64,000 nucleotides of DNA from Syncephalastrum monosporum B8922 (taxonomy: Eukaryota; Mucoromycota; Mucoromycetes; Mucorales; Syncephalastraceae). The stretch is taken from the NCBI GenBank assembly GCA_000697355.1, contig JNEN01001165.1:155585-219584 (forward strand), written 5' to 3'. Both the position numbers and the translations under genes were made by a program. Under the pieces are notes generated by a model. It saw nothing but the letters and a program-made list of their open reading frames with translations, was not told the DNA's origin and did no database searches. This document shows, piece by piece, positions 56,579-64,000 of the stretch (its first letter is position 1; every line of letters begins with the position of its first letter).

Positions 56579-59010
56579 CTAGGCTTCATCGGGTTCAAAG
56601 ATGAGGCGGGAGTTGTCGAGGATGGTCTGGACGACCCTGACCTGCCACTGGGTTTCCGCAAGCCGCTCGGCATCTTGAGAGTCTATGCTGCCGGTGTCGT
56701 TGCCCATCAAGGTCAAGCCAAAGATTGTGGCGAGATTGGCCGTCCCCATCTTGTTATATCGCTGGTGCTGTTGGACTCTGTCAGGCAGAAGATAAACAGA
56801 CGAGTGAGTTTTCTATTTTCCACGCCATAACATCCACCAGAAATCTGTGCTTACTTGTCCAAGTGACCCATGAGGTATTTGAGCGTGGCGTACTGCGCGT
56901 CTGGAAGATCATTGATCACGGTGTGAAGGCCCAGCACACGCATGCGTTCGTCTTCAATTTCTACACACACACACACGAGAGAACTCAGTCTCACGCATTG
57001 GATATATATATAATAGATAAGTCTGACTTACTGGCAGCATTCAAAAAGTGATGATAAGCTGAGCGGGGGAAAAGGGGATCAGGGAGTTCGCGGAACCAGA
57101 GCTTGAGGACGCTCGTGATATTGTTAATGTCGGAAATGTACTCCTCCGCCAGAAGATTGACACCGCGGCAGTCTACAGTATAGACATTTAATATGCAACC
57201 CCCTTTTCACGATCCATTGTTTTAGCTCACCTCGATCAAACGCAGCCCGCAGCTTTTGGATCTGCGTGTTGACACCCGAGATGCGGTAGATACCAACCGT
57301 GTTTAAACCATACGTCTCGATGGCCTCGGCACATTTGCGCAGAATCAGCGGCACTTCCTCGCGATCGCGCTCCATCAGGATATTCAGATCCACACCAAAC
57401 ACCGGGTTTGGATTGAGCGCGCTCAGAGCGGTAGGGGACATGCTGTATTCTTTGAAGGGGATCTCTTGCTTGTGCGTGCGCGTGGTCGAGCGGGTCGAGT
57501 ACGACTTGATAAAGTCAATCATGTCGCCATCCTTGTCGATCTTCTCTGTCAGCGAGCGCAGGCCCAGTCCGTCGTCATTGTCGAGTGCAAGACCGTCGGC
57601 AGTCAGGGCCTGCTCGTAGATGTAGGCGTACCTTGCCAGCTGATAGCGCAGCGCGACACAGCATTCGTCGCCAATGTCTTTGAGGGCCGAAAGGATTTTG
57701 GGTAGATGGAACTGGAAATAATCCTGGCGCGACGCGTTGGTTGCCTGCAGCTGCTGTCGGTAATTCTGGTCTGCCATCGTGGCTTTCATGCGCGCGTCTT
57801 CTTCCAATTTGTTGAGCTGGAAATATGAAAAATTAAATAACAAGTGAGCACACGTGATACAATGTGTATCATCCTTGGCTTTACCTGGGCCTGTGTCTTG
57901 TTGTTTTTAAAGAGGCCCTTTTTGGGCACATGCAAAGGATCGTTGTTTTTCTGGAGAATGGCCCGCTCCCACTCTTCGCTTTGCATTTCATACTTTTGCT
58001 TAAACTGGGGAGAGGGGAAGTACATGTGAGTTGTCACCATTGACCGGTAAGGCTTCTTCCTTCCCCAATCTCATTTCACATAAAGACGTGTATCTACCTT
58101 TTCCAAAGTGACATCTGCCTCTGCCATCATTTTCTCGTGTTTTTGGCCAATGTCCTTGTGCTACACCAGAAGAGAGGAAAGAGAGGTCAGCAACCGAATG
58201 TGAATGTTTTGATTGCGGTACCTGTTTCCGTCCTTTCTCGGTATCCTTGTACAAGAGCTGCAAATCGTCAGCGACCTCGGTGACATCGGCAGAGAACCGC
58301 ACACGCTGCTCGCCGATGGTCTCATGGACTTTCAGGAACGAGGTCCAGGCATCACCGTACGTGCTATGTATGTATGTGTGTGTGAGAGAGAGAATAGGGT
58401 CAATAGGCGATCAAAAGAGAAGGGAAAGGAAAAAGGAGTAACGGGGGAAGGGGAGAGACTCGATCACTTGTCATGTCGATAGGATGCTTACCCAGAGCGT
58501 GGATGTGCCTTGTCAAATGCTTCTGCAGTGGATTGCGCAAGTTTGACCATCTGGCGGCCGTATTCCTCCTCAATGGCGGCGCGTTTTTTCAGGAACAGCA
58601 TGGCGTCCTGAATAAAATATGGATAGGTATGATGAGTATGCTATGCTATGCTAGGCTAGGCTAGGCTTTGCTAGGGTAGGATGATTATATCTCCTACTCA
58701 TGCAAGAGCGATTATAAAAAAAGCGCGTGTATTATTATACATATATATATTTTACCTTGGCCGCGTGCATATCCTGTTTGACTTTTTCTAAAAGACACTG
58801 AAACCCTGTTTGCTGCGATACGATGAGTGACAACATAAATAGTGAGGGGGATGAACCGCCTACATCGAGTTCCATCAATTGGGCCATGACATCCTTAGTG
58901 CGCGCGTCAGATTCGGGTGGCGATTGGGTCTTTTCGTCGTGGAAGGGCGTTTCTGGCGAGGGACGTGCGTCGTCCGGTTTGAAGCCCTTGTGTTCATCTG
59001 GCTTGAGCAT
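56579..59010 (-). CDS. RGD1: F-BAR and RhoGAP protein, Rgd1 type
   Basis: Ten exons: 59010-58864, 58812-58756, 58607-58492, 58363-58222, 58160-58098, 58004-57885, 57816-57231, 57172-57032, 56960-56855 and 56777-56579, giving 558 residues. An N-terminal F-BAR domain (about 45-330) opens with TGFQCLLEKVKQDMHAAK and FLKKRAAIEEEYGRQMVKLA, typical of membrane-bending F-BARs. A RhoGAP domain (about 355-545) follows: FGVDLNILMERD, arginine finger in VGIYRISG (R393), LKLWFRELPDPLFP and NLATIFGLTL. Rgd1 proteins act on Rho3/Rho4 at cortical and septal sites. An intron near 58690-58620 contains a CTAGG/CTATG repeat. The gene is divergent from the F-box gene. Confidence 0.93.
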
Positions 59011-59483
59011 CGTCAATGGGCGTGAAGAAGAAGAAAAAATATAAGGTAGAAAAAAAGAGGAGGGAAATAAAATATGAAATCAAAAGAATAGAAAGACAGC
59101 GCAAGAGAAAAGGGAAAGACACACACAAAAAGAGAGACAAGAGGGACAGGGAGAATGGGTTTGCAGTGTTTAGACGCCATATTTGGTAAGGTAAAAAGTT
59201 GCCTTTAATACACAATTGAATATCACTGTTCCAGTTACTCAGCTGTGTGCGCGTTCCATCTGACTGGGCAGGGAATTGGATATCAGCATACGGCTGCATT
59301 TTTTCATGTGGGTATTGTCACACCTTCTCACTCTGCGTTTCTTCTTTTCTTCTTGTTCTTTCTTTCTCTCTTCTAATTTTTGCTACGTCTCTTGTTGTCC
59401 TTACCGAGCAAAACAAGAGCGCGACAGAGAGGGCCCACGACTGAAGCACGACTCACCTCTTCTTCTGACCGACTTCAACCGCC
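59011..59483. other. Divergent promoter of Rgd1-like and F-box genes
   Basis: 473 bp between the two starts. It is purine-rich next to the Rgd1-like gene and pyrimidine-rich (CTTCTTTTCTT) next to the F-box gene. Confidence 0.6.
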
Positions 59484-61397
59484 ATGGCCTCCTCGCTGCC
59501 TCATGACGTGCTGCTGGCCATCAACCGCCACCTGAGCCCCGACGATCGCTACGCCTGTTTATTCGTCTGTCGGCAGTGGTACATTGCGTTTGCAATGCCG
59601 TTTTACGAGACCGTGGTGCTCAAGGACGACGTCGGGTGCGAGCAGCTGTGCCAGACCCTGGAGGACGACTTGCACCAGGCGCAAGTGACGCCGCAACGCC
59701 CGGGCCGCCCGCTCCGCCCGCTGCTGGACGCCATATCACAGATCAAACTCCACATGACCGAGACAGACCATCTGCTCATCACCGAACTGCGCCGGATCGC
59801 CTTGTTCTGCCGCTCGCTCAAGCGCCTCGAAGTCTCTCTCCTGTGGGACATGGCCCCGGAGCTGATCAAAAAGGCGCTGCAGGACCAGAAGGCCCTCGCC
59901 GCGTCCGTCCAGCACGGCTTCTTTTGCCACCTGCCGCCCCAACTGACGAGTCTCCAGCTGCGTGTGCCCATGATGGAGCGCGATATGGTGCACGATTTGC
60001 TCTGCCACATGCCGAATCTCACCCACTTTGACATCAACTGGATCGCAGGCGTATGGTCCCTGCCGGACATGGACCGCCTCCACCGCGCCTGCCCGCGCCT
60101 CGTCGACCTGCGCATCACCGCCGACGTCTACGCTCCCAGCCCCAGCCCCAGCCCTGGCTCCGACAGAAGCCCAAGCCTCGACACACCTGCTGTGACCCCC
60201 GCTGCCCTCAAATACCTTTACGTCGCCATGTACCGCGGCATGTCCGACCTGTTTGCGGACTGGCTGCAGTACGCGACACAGACATACCACGCCACGCTCG
60301 AAGCCATCACGCTCGAAGCACGGCCCGAAGGCTACTACTACCGCTCGAGCGAACGCCCCTTTGAAATCGACCTCTTGGCCACTGCCCTGGAATACAGCCG
60401 CGGCCGTCTGCGCCACCACCGCGGCCTGGACGACGAAATTGCGCTGTTTCGCGCCTTTCGGCGGGCCTGCCGCCGTCTCACCTCGCTCGATCTGATGCAC
60501 ATCCACCTCACCACGCGTCTTCTGCGCGAAAACGTTATTCAGCCTGGTCTGACCCACATGGGCATGACCAAAAACTTTGGCGTCAACGAGGCCCTGCCCG
60601 AAAACCACCTGCCCTTGTTCCGCTACTTTCCCAATACCCTGACCTCCCTCAACCTGCAGGCCATCGTCTCCCCTACCTACCTGCAGGACCTGCTGCGGGA
60701 CCTGCCGTTGACCGACCTGCGGCTGACGTATGGCCCCAAGTTCGCCCTCCATGGCCTGCTCGCGACCTGCCCGCACCTCACCTCGCTGACACTCGAGCGC
60801 GCCGAGGAGATACTATGGGAGCCGTATCAGCACGCGCGCCTGTCCAGGCTGAGCCTGATCAAATGTGCGATCAACGAGCCCCTCCTTGGCCGCCTCAGCG
60901 AAGGCTTACCGCAGCTGTCCCACCTGACCATGGAGTCCTGCAAGATATACTGTGATACCCAGAAACGGTCGTGCTGGACGCGTCTGAATCTGACCGGCAC
61001 CCTGCGACTCGACACCGTCGAGATCCGCCATCTCGTCCTGATGGACGCCAAGCACCAGCGCCAGGTGGCCCTGGTTGGCCTCGACAATTACGACGCGCCA
61101 CCCCACGCCCAGGCAGGCACCAAGTGGTACCACGTCGTGTGTCCGGCTGCGGCGGTGTACCCGCGGCGCGCACGCGAGCGTGTCCTCGGCCAGCGTCCAC
61201 TCGTGCCGGAAGCACACGATGAGATTGTGAGCTGGGTGATCCGCGGCGGCGACGACCCGTCCCCGCCCGCGATGGCCACCCTCGCCTACGCCAACCAGCA
61301 ACTCTTTGTCCAGCCCTGGGCGCTGCTCTTGATTACCTGCCGCCGCGACTGCACCACCCTCCCGCGCGTCAATGGCATGCGGCTCTTGCGTCGCTAA
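59484..61397 (+). CDS. F-box protein with leucine-rich-repeat-like C-terminal region
   Basis: Single exon, 637 residues. The N-terminal F-box (about 3-45; LPHDVLLAINRHLSPDDRYA then CLFVCRQWYIAF) should bind Skp1 in an SCF ubiquitin ligase. The rest has irregular LRR-like units (LPPQLTSLQLRV, MPNLTHFDINW, CPRLVDLRI, PNTLTSLNLQ, CPHLTSLTLERA, LPQLSHLTMESC) forming the probable substrate arm. A Pro-Ser dipeptide run interrupts it near 60137. Many Mucoromycota F-box proteins of this style form large expanded families with unknown targets. The coding region is GC-rich (many C/G third positions) and intronless, unlike the neighbouring genes. The target is unknown. Confidence 0.88.
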   Translation: MASSLPHDVLLAINRHLSPDDRYACLFVCRQWYIAFAMPFYETVVLKDDVGCEQLCQTLEDDLHQAQVTPQRPGRPLRPLLDAISQIKLHMTETDHLLITELRRIALFCRSLKRLEVSLLWDMAPELIKKALQDQKALAASVQHGFFCHLPPQLTSLQLRVPMMERDMVHDLLCHMPNLTHFDINWIAGVWSLPDMDRLHRACPRLVDLRITADVYAPSPSPSPGSDRSPSLDTPAVTPAALKYLYVAMYRGMSDLFADWLQYATQTYHATLEAITLEARPEGYYYRSSERPFEIDLLATALEYSRGRLRHHRGLDDEIALFRAFRRACRRLTSLDLMHIHLTTRLLRENVIQPGLTHMGMTKNFGVNEALPENHLPLFRYFPNTLTSLNLQAIVSPTYLQDLLRDLPLTDLRLTYGPKFALHGLLATCPHLTSLTLERAEEILWEPYQHARLSRLSLIKCAINEPLLGRLSEGLPQLSHLTMESCKIYCDTQKRSCWTRLNLTGTLRLDTVEIRHLVLMDAKHQRQVALVGLDNYDAPPHAQAGTKWYHVVCPAAAVYPRRARERVLGQRPLVPEAHDEIVSWVIRGGDDPSPPAMATLAYANQQLFVQPWALLLITCRRDCTTLPRVNGMRLLRR

Positions 61398-62013
61398 CTC
61401 TGATATATCCATATTCTTATTATATTTTTTTATTTATGTCTCATCCCTTTCTGTTGTAACATGTAGGATATGATCCCGCGAACCTCCTGCGTTCCTTTTT
61501 ATGTACATCCAACCTGGAGGTTCTCTTTTCTATTTTCACAATAGCAATGTATTTACGCTCCACCAATCAATCCGTCTCTGTCTTTTTCCGTGATCGACGC
61601 TTTTGTGGATGACTTGTAAATAGGACGGTGATAAAAAGACTGACCGGTGAACCTTATCAAAATTGAGTCGAGAAGGTACACTGATTAAGCGCACGGTAGC
61701 CTTTTTCATGAGAGTACACCCATACTCACACTAAAGTAACACCTCAAAAGAGATGGAATACGTACTTTACATACAGCCTATTGTTATAAATATGTCCATT
61801 AAAAAACGTCCTACACGCATGCACCCACTCCTGATAATATTGATTTAAAAAAAAAATAATGAAATGTAACTGAGAATATGGGTATGGATGCCACCCTTGG
61901 AATGTATAGAAAATAGAGCGGTATATTGTAACTAGAGTATGTAGAGTACTGTGGAACAGAAATAGAATGGAGAGGAGGGGCGCGTATCATACGATCAAGA
62001 AGGAAGGGTTCGG
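61398..62013. other. Convergent spacer, nothing recognised
   Basis: AT-rich, between the F-box gene and the poly-Q gene stop. Confidence 0.6.
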
Positions 62014-62451
62014 CTACGACTGCTTTGACAGGAAATTGCGAAAGAATAAAGAACGGCTTTTGGTGCTTAAGGGCTCGGACCGCCGACGATCCTTATAGAC
62101 AGGCGATTTGCCCTTGTCCTCTTTTTGTTGTGGGAGTGAAAAGTGCTTGTTATCTGGCATGATGGTATCCGACGGAGGGTGTACCGTCGACGCGTACTTG
62201 AGCGGCTTGGGAGGGTAGTGGCGGATCATAGGTTGTGCTGGGGGCGGTGGTGGGGGTGGTTGTGTCGTCTGCTGGTGCTGGTGCTGATGCTGTACATTGA
62301 ACGACTTGCGCGAGACACGCTGCCGAAAGAATTCTGATGACTTGCGCAGGAGATTCTTCCGCTTCGGGAGCTTCAAGCTCGTAGGACTGGTGGGGCTGGC
62401 AGGTGTGGCGGGTGGTGAGTCGAGAAAGGAGAGCGGGGGCGAGGGCAGCTG

Positions 62452-62491
<40 letters not shown>

Positions 62492-63230
62492 CGCTGATGC
62501 TGTTGCTCTTGATGCATGGTGACGTGCCTGTTGTCGTCCTTGGGCGGCGGTGCGGGGCCCTCAGAAACGAGCTCATCCTCAGGGTCGACTCGAGTCGCCA
62601 ACCTATCTTCTTGTTTTTCTTCTCTGGGCTCCTCAGCCTCCGGCTCTGTCTGAGGTAAGATCAGGCGAGGCGGAGGTGGCGGTGAAGAGGGAGAAGCAGC
62701 AGTAGTAGCACTAGACTGAACGCAGCGTGCAACGAAGAAAGGATCAAAGCTGTAAGTTCATGCGCAAGTTTGTATTTCCTTTCTGTTGACACGTACCCCC
62801 TGTTCGGCTACGAGTGGCTCGTCGTCGTCATCATCTTCTTCCTCGTCGCTCAGAGAGGCTGTATCTGAAAGTTCATACTGGGAGCTGTGCAGCAGGGAGC
62901 GCCGGTTGTCAAACTGGCGTATTAAGTCTTCAGAAAAGGACGAGTCTACCAAGCCGAGCTGAGACGGGGTCCACATTTCCAGCGTAAGTCTGGGCGATAG
63001 CATAATATTTTCGTATGCTGTGGTAACCATAGAGAAAAATATAAGAACCGTGGAGTTAGAAAAACAAAAGTGAGTGTGGAAGAGAAGCGAATGAAAGAGA
63101 AAAAAATCAATGCGAACTGAAGGATCAAAAAGAATAACAAAAAAAAAAGAGGTATGTGCGTTAAGCGGCGTAAGCAATGCGTGGTATCGCTTACTGTCAT
63201 TCGCGACGCCCGATATGGATTCATACGAGT
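62014..63230 (-). CDS. Disordered poly-Gln/Pro-rich protein, 5' end unresolved
   Basis: Three certain exons, 63230-63195 (36 nt), 63017-62797 and 62715-62014; the first coding exon lies further upstream and was not fixed. The conserved-looking N-terminal part (YENIMLSPRLTLEMWTPSQL, then GLVDSSFSEDLIRQFDNRRS) is followed by an acidic run of E and D. The rest is low complexity: Pro runs, ~14 Gln encoded by CAG repeats (near 62450-62490), SPPL/TPASPTSPTS proline-directed sites, a basic LKLPKRKNLLRKSSEFFRQR patch, and a C-terminal SRSLFFRNFLSKQS. It looks like a regulated scaffold, but I recognise no family. A possible mini first exon (ATGTTAC, near 63328) would join in phase; confidence in that is low. 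Confidence 0.6.
62450..62490. repeat. CAG/CTG trinucleotide repeat in coding sequence
   Basis: Encodes a run of about 14 glutamines in the disordered minus-strand protein. Confidence 0.95.
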
Positions 63231-63960
63231 CTGATGAAATAAGGGGCACCAACACACACATACACACACACATACACACCCAGACGAGGAGGGAAGGGAG
63301 AAAAGGGAGTGCTGAAGGGAGTACGTAACATATGAAGGATACGCCCTATACACACTTCTTTGTGTATACAACCATGCTCTCGTCTGCTTTTTTTTCTGAT
63401 TTTTAGTTTTCTGGCGCCGATGCTGTTCGTTTCAATTTCCTTGCTTGAGTTGCAAGGTGTGCTCATTTTGCCCGCCTCTTTCTATTCGGACAGGCCTCCT
63501 GAGCTCTCCTCTCGTGCGTTTCCGTTGCCACCGATTTAGTAATTATTGGAGAGTAAAACTGGCTTCAGCCTAGTATACGATTGGGGCATATTCTGCCATA
63601 GGCGAGCGAAACGTTTGTGTGCGTACCTTTCTTCAGCATACGGCATAGAATCATGAAACAGAGACAACCCTGACGTCTACAAAAAGAAAGAGGACTGAAT
63701 GCATGCGCAGTAATCAGTGACCCTATGCAAGCTGAAACAGCTTTCTCAAATACAATCAAAACAGGCACTACGGGGAGAGCAAGAGAATAGATAGGTCATA
63801 GTATTGTTCATTGATGTGCAGACAAGCATACCGAATAAAAAAGTAATTAAGAAGCACGTACAACAGTCTTGTTTCTTCCCTCAAGCAACGTAAAAGCAAC
63901 TACCATGCAATGCTCCGCCTCCGCGTCGTCTCCTTCCTTTTGTCTTTAGGTTTTTGCGAG

Positions 63961-63962
<2 letters not shown>
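63231..63962. other. Upstream flank of the poly-Q gene
   Basis: It includes an ACACAT microsatellite (about 63251-63280) that falls in the presumed first intron. The first exon and promoter of the poly-Q gene should be here, but no unambiguous start was found. Confidence 0.45.
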
Positions 63963-63995
<33 letters not shown>

Positions 63996-64000
63996 CCCCC
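63963..64000. repeat. A31 followed by C7 at the window edge
   Basis: The last bases are 31 A then 7 C. It is not a telomeric repeat. It may continue past the window or mark a low-quality assembly point. Confidence 0.9.

Noticed and set aside
59736..60776. 346-codon minus-strand frame
   Set aside because: Antisense shadow of the GC-rich F-box gene.

Overview
The window looks like nuclear DNA of an early-diverging filamentous fungus, most likely Mucoromycota (Mucorales-type). The basis is gene structure (many 45-80 nt GT-AG introns, GC-rich exons in AT-richer spacers) and gene content: a fungal L-lactate dehydrogenase, CENP-T, Byr4/Bfa1, a Reeler-domain membrane protein, a prenylated ubiquitin-fold protein and several F-BAR/RhoGAP-type regulators. 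Lineage is inferred from content and was not tested by any search. All exon joins below were read by hand from splice signals and frame continuity; expect an occasional boundary error.

Layout. 1-1718 (-): membrane-anchored glycosyltransferase-like gene running off the left edge. 4404-6112 (+): unrecognised six-exon gene with an A42 tract in its last intron. 6698-8906 (-): Dal5-type anion permease with a 24-nt microexon. 10615-12421 (-): coiled-coil/atypical C1/RhoGAP protein. 13000-16026 (-): DEAD-box helicase DBP10, divergent from 16745-17693 (+) holocytochrome c synthase, which converges on 17883-18974 (-), an NSUN-type m5C methyltransferase. 20713-21236 (+): small secreted protein with six CX3C pairs. 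22261-23371 (-): acetate transporter with an 8-nt microexon. 25166-25602 (+): ATP synthase subunit e. 26235-28251 (+): Byr4/Bfa1, converging on 28426-29472 (-), the ADP/ATP carrier. 30093-30974 (-): secretory cyclophilin. 31257-32611 (-): coiled-coil protein. 35310-36158 (+): UBL3-like CaaX protein. 38213-39187 (-): intronless amidohydrolase. 40984-41958 (-): L-lactate dehydrogenase. 42117-46424 (-): unusual P5-like P-type ATPase. 46684-47626 (-): Reeler protein. 47783-49380 (-): triple-KH RNA-binding protein. 50793-51908 (+): proteasome beta-2 (PUP1). 53573-53998 (+): small unknown. 54264-56255 (-): CENP-T. 56579-59010 (-): Rgd1-like F-BAR/RhoGAP, divergent from 59484-61397 (+), an F-box protein. 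62014-63230 (-): disordered poly-Q protein with an unresolved 5' end.

The genes are an ordinary eukaryotic mixture rather than an operon. Mitochondrial function recurs (holocytochrome c synthase, ATP synthase subunit e, ADP/ATP carrier), as does division and polarity control (Byr4, CENP-T, two RhoGAPs). The most unusual items are the P5-like ATPase with a secreted Cys-rich N-terminus and an N-P-L-L-P motif where P5B pumps carry PPALP, the six-fold CX3C secreted protein, the triple CPV repeat in holocytochrome c synthase, the 8-nt microexon, and the unrecognised protein at 4404-6112. Large gene-free stretches (1.7-4.4, 8.9-10.6, 18.9-20.7, 23.4-25.2, 32.6-35.3, 36.2-38.2, 39.2-41.0 and 51.9-53.6 kb) hold no gene I can support. 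They contain homopolymer A tracts, short tandem repeats, tRNA-like relics and one retroelement-like stretch.
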